Shown here: positions 17,007 to 25,372 of the stretch, piece by piece
Layout of the letters: each line of letters begins with the position of its first letter
Position numbering within the stretch: position 1 is the first letter of the stretch
Assembly: GCA_033852115.1 (NCBI GenBank)
Contig: JAWSVE010000008.1
Location: 310,001 to 374,000 of the forward strand
Origin: JAWSVE01 sp033852115
Lineage (GTDB): Bacteria; Pseudomonadota; Gammaproteobacteria; Pseudomonadales; Cellvibrionaceae
Direction: 5' to 3'
Length of the DNA stretch: 64,000 bases
The notes under the pieces: model-generated
What the model was told of the DNA's origin: nothing
Databases searched by the model: none
The model's input: the letters and a program-made list of their open reading frames with translations, nothing else
Program-made: the position numbers and the translations under genes

Positions 17007-17863
17007 GGGTGGCTAAGTATTTCAAGCTGATGGTGATGTTGTGGTTTAACTTCGCAGTGATCATGGCCATGAGCACATCAGTCTATGGACAATTTTCTAG
17101 CGACAGATTTCTTCGTGACTCGGACGCTGATCTAGAAGACGGCAATTTAGGTGAGCCGGAATTTATGTTTGTCCGCGGTATTTATACCAACTACACCTCT
17201 TTTGGGGGAAGTTACAACGGGCCCGGACGAGGCTGGTGGGAAACTGACTTCGAAGACTCGGATCGAAATTTTCTGCGCGGAGTTAACCGCTATACCCGCC
17301 TCGATGCCAATAGTTATGGGTACAAGGCTTTAGAGTTGACCGATCCTAAATTATTTGAACACACGTTTCTCTATATCAATATGAAGCGTATTCCCATTGG
17401 TGCGCCAGGCACAGGGCCCAATTTTTCAACAGAAGAAGCGGCTGCGATGCGCGAATTTATGCTGCGTGGCGGCTTTGTCATGTTGGATGATTTTTGGGGG
17501 CCGCAACACTGGCAGGATTTTCTCGTCGAGTTAGTCAAAATATTTCCGGACAAAGAACTTGTCGAGCTTGATAACACCCACCCAATCTTTCATAGTTTTT
17601 TTGACATCGACCAAGTCCATCAGGTGCCGGGGCGATCAGTTACCTGGAACTACGGTGGACCATTTTATTTAGATGATCCGGATTTTCCGCCCACAGTGCA
17701 TGCCATTCTCGATGACGACGGGCGAGTAATGATGGTGGCAAATCACAATACCGATTTAGGTGATGGCTGGGAACACACCTTTTACGAACCTTATCCCACC
17801 AAATATTGCAACGAGGCCTATAAGATTGGCATCAACTACATAATCTATGCGCTTAGCCACTAA
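17003..17863 (+). CDS. DUF4159 domain protein, exported
   Basis: The 286-residue protein has a signal peptide (hydrophobic residues about 8-27, likely cleavage near VYG) followed by the DUF4159 domain: FMFVRGIYTNY, RYTRLDANSYGYKALELTD, and MLRGGFVMLDDFWGPQHW. DUF4159 resembles a class-I glutamine-amidotransferase-like fold without known activity and is typically encoded in MoxR/VWA operons. It overlaps the end of the TPR-peptidase gene by four bases and lies 50 bp before the MoxR gene. Function is unknown; context suggests a structural part of the same envelope assembly. Confidence 0.82.
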   Translation: MRVAKYFKLMVMLWFNFAVIMAMSTSVYGQFSSDRFLRDSDADLEDGNLGEPEFMFVRGIYTNYTSFGGSYNGPGRGWWETDFEDSDRNFLRGVNRYTRLDANSYGYKALELTDPKLFEHTFLYINMKRIPIGAPGTGPNFSTEEAAAMREFMLRGGFVMLDDFWGPQHWQDFLVELVKIFPDKELVELDNTHPIFHSFFDIDQVHQVPGRSVTWNYGGPFYLDDPDFPPTVHAILDDDGRVMMVANHNTDLGDGWEHTFYEPYPTKYCNEAYKIGINYIIYALSH

Positions 17864-17913
17864 TACTATTAGTCAAACGAGTTGCATAATTCACGACAAA
17901 ATGGAGAAGCCCC

Positions 17914-18954
17914 ATGTCGGACTTTGATAAACCAGGTTTTGGTAACGACGCCAACGGTGACGTCAGTGATGATCATCTACAGCTAGTCAGTCGCATGAAA
18001 GAAGGGCGAGAGCAACTGATTACCGAGCTTAAAAAAGTTATTATCGGTCAGCATGATATTGTCGAAGAGCTATTGATTGCTTTGTTTGGTGGGGGCCACT
18101 GTTTGATTTCCGGGGTGCCGGGGCTAGCCAAAACGCTGTTAATTAAAACCGTTGCCGATATTTTGCAGTTAGATTTTAAACGTATTCAGTTTACGCCCGA
18201 CCTTATGCCTGCTGATGTGGTGGGAACCGAAATCGTCCAAGACGATGGTGGCAGCCGGAACATGACGTTTATCAAAGGCCCTATATTTACCAATATTTTG
18301 CTCGCTGACGAAATCAACAGGACGCCACCAAAAACACAATCCGCACTGCTGGAGGCAATGGAAGAGCGTCAAGTGACCGCGGCGGGTATCACCCATCCCA
18401 TGACAAAGCCCTTTTTTGTTTTGGCAACCCAAAACCCCATCGAGCTAGAAGGCACCTACCCGCTGCCGGAAGCGCAGCTCGATCGGTTCATGTTTAAGTT
18501 AATGATTGATTATCTGCCTGAAGAAGATGAAATGGCCGTGGTCACCAGTACCACGCAGCAGCGAGAGGTCAACTTTATTCACCCTCTTAGCGGTGAAGAT
18601 ATTTTAGATTTTCAGCGAATCGCGCGGCAAGTACCCGCTGCCGAATCGGTTGTGCGTTACGCTGTTCAACTGGTAGGCGCTACACGCCCAAATACCGAGC
18701 GTGCACCTGATTTTGTGAATGAATGGGTAAGCTGGGGAGCAGGTTTGCGGGCCTCTCAAAACTTAATCCTGGCAGGCAAGGTGCGCGCATTATTACGCGG
18801 CCGTTACAATGTGTCTTATGAGGATATAAAAGCGCTTGCCGTGCCTGTGCTGCGTCATCGTGTATTACTGAATTTTCATGCCGAGGCTGAGCGCGTGACG
18901 GTAGAAGACGTCATCAACCAGCTTATCGAAACACTGCCAGTACCCAACGAATAA
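17914..18954 (+). CDS. MoxR-type AAA+ ATPase
   Basis: This 346-residue ATPase has Walker A in SGVPGLAKTLLIK, Walker B in LLADEINRTPPKTQSALLEA, the sensor-1 segment FFVLATQNPIELEGTYPLPE and an arginine-bearing AQLDRFMFK. MoxR ATPases act as chaperones that remodel or activate VWA-domain partners and metal-centre enzymes. The partner DUF58 and BatA-like VWA proteins are the next two genes, and another VWA protein is upstream in the operon. A GGAGA Shine-Dalgarno precedes the ATG. It is the only ATPase in the cluster and so the likely energy input. Confidence 0.93.
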   Translation: MSDFDKPGFGNDANGDVSDDHLQLVSRMKEGREQLITELKKVIIGQHDIVEELLIALFGGGHCLISGVPGLAKTLLIKTVADILQLDFKRIQFTPDLMPADVVGTEIVQDDGGSRNMTFIKGPIFTNILLADEINRTPPKTQSALLEAMEERQVTAAGITHPMTKPFFVLATQNPIELEGTYPLPEAQLDRFMFKLMIDYLPEEDEMAVVTSTTQQREVNFIHPLSGEDILDFQRIARQVPAAESVVRYAVQLVGATRPNTERAPDFVNEWVSWGAGLRASQNLILAGKVRALLRGRYNVSYEDIKALAVPVLRHRVLLNFHAEAERVTVEDVINQLIETLPVPNE

Positions 18955-18978
18955 CCCAAGGGCAACAGTCTATCCATC

Positions 18979-19872
18979 ATGACGGATACAACGAATTTTA
19001 TTGATCCTAAGCTGCTCGCCAGCGTCGACAATCTTGAGTTGCGCGCAAGAGTGACTGTTGAAGGTTTTCTTAATGGGCTGCACCGTAGTCCTCAGCGGGG
19101 ATTTAGTGTTGAATTCACGGATTATCGCCACTATAACCAAGGAGACGACACTCGCCACATCGATTGGAAGCTATATGGCCGATCCAATAAGCTGTATATC
19201 AAACAGTTCGAGGACGAGACCAACTCGCGTTGCATGATATTACTGGACACCAGTGCATCAATGGGATTCGGATCGGACGGCATGTCAAAATTAGAGTATG
19301 CACGCACCTTGGCGGCGGCCATCGCTTATTTTGTTATGCGACAACGTGATGCCGTTGGTTTGGTAACCTTTTCCGACGACGTTAAAGAGCTAATTCCTGC
19401 CTATTACCGAAAAACCCATTTGTTACATATTCTAAGAACGTTGGTTCACACGCAGCCCGCCCAAACAACCAATGTTGTGAAACCATTGCAAACCATCGCG
19501 ACTAGCCTGCGCAGCCGAAGCTTTGTGGTATTGATTAGCGACATGCTCGAAGGGGAGGTTGAAAGTATCAAACTTCTGCAGCAATTGAGGGCGATGGGGC
19601 ATGAAGTGATTTTATTTCACGTAATGGATAACGCAGAGCTGAATTTTACCTTTGATAACGCTGCAGAGTTTGTCGACATGGAAACGTCGCAGCGAATCAA
19701 GGCGACGCCTGGTGCAATTCGTGACGGTTATCTCGATGCGGTGAATGAATTTATCGGTTACTGCAAAAAACAATGTCAAACACATGGTGTAGATTATTGT
19801 TTGCTCAACACGCAAGAGCCGCTTGATAAAGCGCTTTCCGCTTATCTTAAAGCACGAGCGGGAGGCTTCTAA
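18979..19872 (+). CDS. DUF58 domain (VWA-like) protein
   Basis: The 297-residue soluble protein shows the DUF58 signature DTRHIDWKLYGRSNKLYIKQ around residues 55-75, followed by a VWA-like metal site (LLDTSASMGFG). DUF58 proteins are regular partners of MoxR ATPases. It starts 24 bp after the MoxR stop, and its stop meets the next ATG directly (TAATG). It is expected at the cytoplasmic side linking the ATPase to the membrane VWA protein; that placement is inference from the family. Confidence 0.9.
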   Translation: MTDTTNFIDPKLLASVDNLELRARVTVEGFLNGLHRSPQRGFSVEFTDYRHYNQGDDTRHIDWKLYGRSNKLYIKQFEDETNSRCMILLDTSASMGFGSDGMSKLEYARTLAAAIAYFVMRQRDAVGLVTFSDDVKELIPAYYRKTHLLHILRTLVHTQPAQTTNVVKPLQTIATSLRSRSFVVLISDMLEGEVESIKLLQQLRAMGHEVILFHVMDNAELNFTFDNAAEFVDMETSQRIKATPGAIRDGYLDAVNEFIGYCKKQCQTHGVDYCLLNTQEPLDKALSAYLKARAGGF

Positions 19873-21929
19873 TGTCTTTTTTGGCGCCGATATTTCTCGC
19901 AGGTTTATTGGCTATCATTATTCCGGTGGCTATCCACTTTATTCGCCACGATAAACCCCAAGAGGTGCCGTTCAGTAGTTTACGCTTTTTCCAAACTGCG
20001 CATAAAAAACATTTTTTGATTCAGCAAATCCAGCAGTGGTTGTTACTTGCAATGCGTGCACTCGCTATTGCCTTGTTGATGTTCGCCTTTGCGCGGCCGT
20101 TTTTGAGTCAAACATTTTCCGGCTTTGTTGATTTGGCACCCCGCTCAGTGGTTATTCTTGCCGACCAGTCAATGAGTATGGCGTATGGCAATAATCTAGA
20201 CGAGGCGCGCGGTGAAATATCCGATATTTTGTCTGACCTGGCACCAGGAGATGAGATCACGCTAGTTACATTTGCTGACGACGTACTTCGGGTTGTCGGG
20301 CCAACGACCGACGCAGAAACCATTCGAGCCGCGGTTTCGGCAATGGATGCAGCCAGTGATCGAGCAACACGTTTCTTTCCTGCTGTTAACCTCGCGTCTG
20401 ATTTACTACGCGGTGGCCGTTTTGAAGATAAGTCAGTCTACCTGGTTTCTGATTTTCAAAAGACGGCAATGCAGGGTTTTGATGAGGCGTGGAAGCTTGA
20501 CCCTGGTGTCAATTTTTTCCCTATCGCTATCGGCATTGAAAAGACAACTAATGTCGCCGTGACCGGCGTCAAAGCGCCTAGCGCTGTGCGCACTGCATCG
20601 GATGAAATTGCTGAGCAAATATTTTATGTGCGTTTGCGAAATCTCGGCAATGTTGTGCAATCGAATCAATCCGTCGAGTTTTATCTGAATGGAGAGTTGC
20701 AGCAGAGCAAGGATGTCGACTTTATCGAACAATCTGAAAAAGTTGTCGAGTTTTCCACAGCGCTGACGCAACAAGGTAGTCAGGTAGCTGAGCTGCGCCT
20801 TAAGAATTCGTCGCTCACTAATGAAAGCTTTTCAGCGGATGATCAATTTTATTTTAGCTTCGATGTGTTACCGAAGATTCCTATTCTCGTCATTAATGGT
20901 GAGGCATCGCGCAATTGGTATGACGATGAGGGACATTGGTTTAGTTTGGCGGTTGCAGGCGATAGCGAGTCACCTTTCTCGGTTACCATGGTATCTCCTC
21001 GGCAGCTAAACGATTCTGAGTTAGCTATGCATCAAGTTGCTGTATTGTTAAACGTTGGTCAATTTGAAAGTGCGCAACTGCGAGCATTGACGAGCTTCGT
21101 TGAACAAGGGGGTAGCTTATTGATTGCACCGGGTGATCGGGTACAAGCCGCCGAGTTTAATCGTCAGTTATCATCGATTAGCCCTGCAACCTTGATTCAA
21201 TCGCAATACGCCAGTAGCAATGACTATTGGCTTATTGCGGATGTAGAAATGCGCCACCCAATTCTTAGGCCGCTGTCGATTGACTGGCAAGCGCGTTTTG
21301 ATGCGCACTGGGCGATGAAGCCTGTCCCCGATGCAGACGTACTAATGTCGTTGGACAACGGTAACCCAGCACTGATTGAGCGAACGATAGGGAAGGGCCG
21401 CACCTTATTGTTTGCATCAACGTTGGACTTAGAGTGGAACAACTTGCCACTGCAAGGGATGTATTTACCCTTTATTCATGAAATGCTGAAACACCTGTCT
21501 AATTCGGCCGAACGAGCATTGAGCTATCGCATTGGCGATACGCTCTCGTTGCCCGCAGGCATAACATCACTCAATGCGCCAGATGGTAAGTCATTAGATC
21601 TAGTTGATGCCGATCAGCCGTTGCAGGATGTTGTGCTAGACCAGCGTGGTATTTATCGTGCAACACTATCGACACCCAATGGTGAATACGATATTGCCTA
21701 TGCGGTGAATGCGCCCATTGATGAGTCGGATCTGCAAACCATGGACCCGGGGGTGTTGTTCGACAGCGTCCTCAACCCAGAAACCAAGCCCACCCAAAGC
21801 GCTGAAGTACGCAGTGCGCTGATGAAGCAAGACATCGAAAAACCGCAGCGAATTTGGTGGTACTTACTTTTAGTTGTGTTCGTACTATTGATCGCAGAAG
21901 CGTTCCAGGCAAATCGTACCTACCGTTAG
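19872..21929 (+). CDS. BatA-domain VWA membrane protein
   Basis: The 685-residue product has the BatA-type N-terminus: a membrane helix (about 5-22), HFIRHDKPQEVPFSSLRF, a second helix (about 55-78) ending in ARPFL. A VWA domain follows with MIDAS residues in LADQSMSM. The central part contains a GATase-like section (VLLNVGQFES, FVEQGGSLLIAPGD), and the C-terminus ends with a membrane helix (about 656-675) and a short basic tail. It is the last gene of the eight-gene run and is followed by rimO after about 100 bp. It probably presents the VWA and GATase domains to the periplasm. Confidence 0.87.
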   Translation: MSFLAPIFLAGLLAIIIPVAIHFIRHDKPQEVPFSSLRFFQTAHKKHFLIQQIQQWLLLAMRALAIALLMFAFARPFLSQTFSGFVDLAPRSVVILADQSMSMAYGNNLDEARGEISDILSDLAPGDEITLVTFADDVLRVVGPTTDAETIRAAVSAMDAASDRATRFFPAVNLASDLLRGGRFEDKSVYLVSDFQKTAMQGFDEAWKLDPGVNFFPIAIGIEKTTNVAVTGVKAPSAVRTASDEIAEQIFYVRLRNLGNVVQSNQSVEFYLNGELQQSKDVDFIEQSEKVVEFSTALTQQGSQVAELRLKNSSLTNESFSADDQFYFSFDVLPKIPILVINGEASRNWYDDEGHWFSLAVAGDSESPFSVTMVSPRQLNDSELAMHQVAVLLNVGQFESAQLRALTSFVEQGGSLLIAPGDRVQAAEFNRQLSSISPATLIQSQYASSNDYWLIADVEMRHPILRPLSIDWQARFDAHWAMKPVPDADVLMSLDNGNPALIERTIGKGRTLLFASTLDLEWNNLPLQGMYLPFIHEMLKHLSNSAERALSYRIGDTLSLPAGITSLNAPDGKSLDLVDADQPLQDVVLDQRGIYRATLSTPNGEYDIAYAVNAPIDESDLQTMDPGVLFDSVLNPETKPTQSAEVRSALMKQDIEKPQRIWWYLLLVVFVLLIAEAFQANRTYR

Positions 21930-22025
21930 TGTTAGCCGGTGAGTTCATTCAAAAAATACTGCTGAAATACCCCGCAAGTCCCGCTACACTGTCGACCTTT
22001 TCAGGTGGTAGAGAACAGGGTTCTT

Positions 22026-23363
22026 ATGAGCGATAAACAACCGACCGTGGGTTTCGTCAGTTTGGGTTGCCCCAAAGCGCTAGTCGATTCCGAGCGCATT
22101 CTGACCAAACTTAAACTTGATGGTTATGAAATTGCTCCTAATTACGATGGGGCCGATGTCGTGGTGGTTAACACCTGCGGGTTTATCGATTCCGCAAAAC
22201 AAGAGTCGATGGATGCTATCTCCGAAGCCATACGTGAAAACGGTAAGGTGATTGTTACTGGGTGTATGGGTAAGGGAGCGGATGCTGATGCTATTAAGGC
22301 CGCAAACCCCAATGTGCTTAGCGTCTCAGGCCCGGCAGACTATGAAACAGTGATGGGCGCAGTACACGAATATGTACCGCCAGCGGCCGAGCAAGATACA
22401 AAGCCTTACCCTGACTTAGTTCAAGGTGCTGGCATTAAACTGACGCCGCAACATTACAGCTATCTAAAAATTTCCGAAGGTTGTAATCATCGCTGTAGCT
22501 TTTGCATTATTCCCGCAATGCGCGGCGACTTGGTTAGTCGCCCAATCAAAGACGTCGTGGAAGAAGCGAAGCAACTCGTTGCCGCCGGTACCAATGAGCT
22601 ATTAGTGATTTCACAAGATACGAGCGCATACGGTGTCGATGTAAAATATAAATTGGATTTTATTGAAGGCAATGCGTTTGAAACACGCATGCAAGACCTC
22701 GCGGTTGCCCTGGGCGAACTCGGCGTTTGGGTGCGATTACATTATGTCTATCCTTATCCTCATGTTGATAAAGTGATATCACTCATGGCGGAAGGTAAAA
22801 TACTGCCTTACCTCGATATCCCATTCCAGCACGCGAGCCCGCGCATATTAAAATTAATGAAGCGCCCGGGTAACCAAGAAAAGGTATTAGAACGCATTAA
22901 AACTTGGAGGCAAATCTGTCCAGATTTAGTGATCCGCTCAACGTTTGTCGTCGGCTTTCCTGGCGAAACTGAAGAAGACTTTCAATTTTTATTAGATTGG
23001 CTCGACGAGGCACAACTTGATCGTGTTGGCTGCTTCAAATATTCGCCTGTAGAGGGCGCAACGGCGAACGACCTACCCGACCACGTTCCCGAGGATGTTC
23101 AGCAGCAGCGTTGGGAGCGATTTATGGAAAAACAACAAGCTATCTCGGCTAAAAAACTAAAGCAAAAAATTGGTAAAACACTGCCAGTAATCATTGACGA
23201 AGTTGATGAAGAAGGTGCTATTGGTCGCACCCAAGGTGACGCGCCAGAAATTGACGGCGTGGTGTATCTCAATGACGAGTTTTCTGTTGCGCCAGGCGAT
23301 ATTGTTGAAGTGCTGATTGAGCATGCCGATGAATATGATCTGTGGGGATCCTTAGCGTACTAA
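22026..23363 (+). CDS. rimO: Ribosomal protein S12 methylthiotransferase RimO
   Basis: The 445-residue protein is the radical-SAM enzyme that methylthiolates the conserved aspartate of ribosomal protein S12. The N-terminal MTTase domain has GFVSLGCPKALVDSE, NTCGFIDSAKQES and VTGCMGK, giving the three cysteines of the auxiliary cluster. The radical SAM motif is CNHRCSFC, followed by GFPGETEEDF and a C-terminal TRAM domain. ATG 22026 was chosen over an upstream in-frame GTG because it gives the usual family start (MSDKQPTVGFVSLGC) and length. Confidence 0.97.
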   Translation: MSDKQPTVGFVSLGCPKALVDSERILTKLKLDGYEIAPNYDGADVVVVNTCGFIDSAKQESMDAISEAIRENGKVIVTGCMGKGADADAIKAANPNVLSVSGPADYETVMGAVHEYVPPAAEQDTKPYPDLVQGAGIKLTPQHYSYLKISEGCNHRCSFCIIPAMRGDLVSRPIKDVVEEAKQLVAAGTNELLVISQDTSAYGVDVKYKLDFIEGNAFETRMQDLAVALGELGVWVRLHYVYPYPHVDKVISLMAEGKILPYLDIPFQHASPRILKLMKRPGNQEKVLERIKTWRQICPDLVIRSTFVVGFPGETEEDFQFLLDWLDEAQLDRVGCFKYSPVEGATANDLPDHVPEDVQQQRWERFMEKQQAISAKKLKQKIGKTLPVIIDEVDEEGAIGRTQGDAPEIDGVVYLNDEFSVAPGDIVEVLIEHADEYDLWGSLAY

Positions 23364-23661
23364 CGTTTTTTCACATTATCGTCATTGGGATTGGTGGGGT
23401 TCTTGTCGGACGCCATGCATTCTTAACCTGGTGGGCAAGCATTGGAATACACGCAGTGTAAACCGCTCTCGCATCAGGGCACGTAAATTCTTCGGCGACA
23501 ACATAATAAATAAAAACCGTACCAAACCCATTAATCTCTCTGGCGCATCCACAGCATCCGACCTCCCTGTAGATAAAACCCTATCTCGCAATCAGTGCAT
23601 GTTGTGTCGCGTATTGCGTTTACGGCAGTATTGATTAGTTAGTACATACTGGCTGCAGATT
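23364..23661. other. Gene-free interval after rimO
   Basis: Together with the palindrome that follows it, this is a gap of more than 400 bp before the next gene. No frame has family features, and short frames on both strands are low-complexity shadows. It marks the boundary between the conserved chromosome and the AT-richer accessory island. Confidence 0.5.
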
Positions 23662-23774
23662 TAAAGAACGCGACCAAATATAGACAAAAGCACCTGAATA
23701 TGGATACTTGATGTCCATATTTGGATGTTTTGCCTAGATATGGAGGTGGTATCTCTATCTAGGCGCGTTCTTTA
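23662..23774. repeat. 113-bp three-stem palindromic element
   Basis: Outer arms TAAAGAACGCG (23662-23672) and CGCGTTCTTTA (23764-23774) are perfect 11-bp inverted repeats. Inside are two further perfect inverted repeats: AATATGGA/TCCATATT (23697-23704/23714-23721, 9-nt loop) and GCCTAGATA/TATCTAGGC (23732-23740/23756-23764, sharing base 23764 with the outer arm). Single strands can fold into a three-way junction. It lies directly before a small membrane-protein gene at the start of the accessory island. It could be a MITE-like mobile palindrome, a structured RNA or a recombination site; outer arms do not match the attC core consensus. Confidence 0.7.
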
Positions 23775-23793
23775 GTAAACTGTGAACACTACT

Positions 23794-24171
23794 ATGATGT
23801 TCGGATTTCTGAGTTTGGTTTTACCCACGCTATGCTTGGGATTAGTCCATTTAAAGAAGTATGGTTTATCTTACTCTAGAGAATTTAGTGGCTGGGGAGC
23901 CTTTAAAGCCATTGGTTTGGCTTCCATGATGTTTCACTTCCTTTTGCTTGTTGCTCTCGGGGCTTCATTTTTCTGCGGTTTTTGTTTCTACAGAACCCAG
24001 CGCTTCGCGTTTTTATTTCCGGGAATTGGTTATGCGCTGATGGCATTCCCTGGCGTCGTAGGACAAATGGTCCTCAGCAATTTTGAGGAGCGGCACGCTG
24101 TAATACTAGTTTATATAGCGGGTGCAGTGTTTGCGCTGTATGGTCTATTTATGGCTTCATATTATGCATAG
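23794..24171 (+). CDS. Small membrane protein of unknown function, cassette gene
   Basis: The 125-residue product is mostly hydrophobic, with about four predicted membrane helices (about 4-18, 40-65, 75-100, 103-122). I do not recognise a family. A GTG at 23782 would add four residues; neither start has a good Shine-Dalgarno. The gene follows the three-stem palindrome and ends one base before an attC-like site, the arrangement expected of an integron gene cassette. Confidence 0.55.
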   Translation: MMFGFLSLVLPTLCLGLVHLKKYGLSYSREFSGWGAFKAIGLASMMFHFLLLVALGASFFCGFCFYRTQRFAFLFPGIGYALMAFPGVVGQMVLSNFEERHAVILVYIAGAVFALYGLFMASYYA

Positions 24172-24232
24172 TGTTAACAAGGCGGGGTTTTCGCCGCAAA
24201 AAAAGCGCGCGCCGCAACCCTTGGCGTTAGGT
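24172..24232 (+). repeat. attC-like integron recombination site 1
   Basis: A 61-bp imperfect inverted repeat starts right after the upstream stop. The left core is TGTTAAC and the right core GTTAGGT, which fits GTTRRRY fully; the left keeps the invariant AAC. Inner boxes GGGTT and AACCC pair, separated from the cores by unpaired spacers (AAGGCG and TTGGC), as in folded attC bottom strands. Position and orientation fit a cassette array reading left to right. Confidence 0.55.
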
Positions 24233-24583
24233 ATATGTGCGACTAAACATTTTCTTATATTTATAATTTTTGTGTCTAGTAGCTCAGCATTTTCGCTAGA
24301 GGACCTGCCATCCAATCTTTTAGGCGATGGTGGAAGCTGCACATATTCAGAAATTATTATCGTGGCACGTACAAACGGAGAAGTTTGGGCGAATCGAAAA
24401 TTAGTAAATCTAGAAGAGCTTCCCCAACAAGTACTTGGTATGGCGGAAAAACTGCGAATTGATTGTATAGTCGTAGTTGGGGAATATCCTTTAGAAAAGA
24501 AATCTGAAATAATCCTTGAAGTCGAAAAATCTCTGATTGGTCTCAATCAAGTCGTTTATTTTTATCAGGAGCCAGAGGTTTGA
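24221..24583 (+). CDS. Small exported protein with ExbD/TolR-like periplasmic domain
   Basis: The frame is open across the preceding attC-like site; the most plausible start is TTG 24221 at the end of that site, giving 120 residues with a signal peptide or anchor (KHFLIFIIFVSSSSAFS). The rest resembles the periplasmic domain of ExbD/TolR: IIIVARTNGEVWANRKLVN, a helix with LEELPQQVLGMAEKL, CIVVVGEYPL, then a helix and a final strand. ExbD proteins transduce proton-motive force, but no ExbB partner lies here. It ends one base before attC-like site 2. Start and fold are tentative. Confidence 0.45.
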   Translation: MALGICATKHFLIFIIFVSSSSAFSLEDLPSNLLGDGGSCTYSEIIIVARTNGEVWANRKLVNLEELPQQVLGMAEKLRIDCIVVVGEYPLEKKSEIILEVEKSLIGLNQVVYFYQEPEV

Positions 24584-24584
24584 C

Positions 24585-24683
24585 ACCTAACAAAACGCCC
24601 GAGTTGCTTCAGGCGCTAAAAAACGCGCCCTCCGCGGGACACGATCTGCTTCGCGCCGCGTGCCCGTTGACTCGGCGTTAAAT
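24585..24683 (+). repeat. attC-like integron recombination site 2
   Basis: A 99-bp site starts one base after the upstream stop. The left core ACCTAAC fits RYYYAAC and the right core GTTAAAT fits GTTRRRY. Adjacent arms AACGCCCGAGT and ACTCGGCGTT pair over 10 bp with one extra base on the left arm, resembling the extrahelical base of attC. The next gene's ATG is only 9 bp downstream, as in cassettes. No integrase gene is in the window. Confidence 0.7.
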
Positions 24684-24692
24684 GGCTTCCAT

Positions 24693-25355
24693 ATGAAAGC
24701 AGTCTTCTTTGACCTCGATGAAACTATTCTAGATAGAACTCGATCTTTACGAGATTTCGTTCGTTGGCAAGCTGAAGGGATGCTCAAGAATTCGATAGGT
24801 GATGTCGATTTTTTTTGGCAACGGTTTGTTGAACTCGATTCAAATGGGAGTGTTTGGAAGGACCGCGTTTATTCTAAGCTTGTTGATGAGTTTTCAATTA
24901 CGGAATGGACCGTTTCTGAACTTCTAAAAACATATGAGTTATGTTTTTCAAATTTTTGCAAACCCAAATCAAATGCCCTCCAAGCAATAAGGTCATTGCA
25001 CGGAAAAGGTCTCAAATTGGGATTGGTTTCAAATGGTAAATCACCTTTTCAAGAAAGGAACTTTGACGCTCTTGGAGTTAGTGATTTATTCGACGCGGTA
25101 ATCGTTTCTGATGCTGTGGGGTGCAGGAAGCCAGACTGTGCTATTTTTGAATTGGCTTGTCGGTCTCTTGAGGTTTCACCCGAGGAGTCAGTATTTGTTG
25201 GTGACAACCCTAAAGCAGACATTGATGGCGCGAGGAGCTTTGGCATGTATACTGTTTACATACCCGGGTGTTTCGGTCTGACCTATGACAATGCGCATGC
25301 GAACTGTAACAATTTTTTAGAACTGGCGGGCATAGTTGAAAATGTTGCGCTCTAA
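24693..25355 (+). CDS. HAD-superfamily hydrolase (YjjG-like)
   Basis: The 220-residue protein shows the HAD motifs in order: FFDLDETILD (nucleophile and acid/base aspartates), LGLVSNGKS (motif II), the lysine in CRKPD and FVGDNPKADIDGAR (motif IV). The helical cap between motifs I and II marks a subfamily-I phosphatase, similar to nucleotidase YjjG. ATG 24693 is chosen because it begins the usual MKAVFFDLDET start; earlier codons lie within the attC-like site. It is the first gene after that site. The substrate is unknown; nucleotides or sugar phosphates are usual. Confidence 0.85.
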   Translation: MKAVFFDLDETILDRTRSLRDFVRWQAEGMLKNSIGDVDFFWQRFVELDSNGSVWKDRVYSKLVDEFSITEWTVSELLKTYELCFSNFCKPKSNALQAIRSLHGKGLKLGLVSNGKSPFQERNFDALGVSDLFDAVIVSDAVGCRKPDCAIFELACRSLEVSPEESVFVGDNPKADIDGARSFGMYTVYIPGCFGLTYDNAHANCNNFLELAGIVENVAL

Positions 25356-25372
25356 AAGGTCAACCAATTGCT

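Noticed and set aside
23663..23773. Reading the three-stem palindrome as an attC site
   Set aside because: The outer arms AAAGAAC and GTTCTTT do not match RYYYAAC and GTTRRRY, so it is listed as a separate palindromic element.
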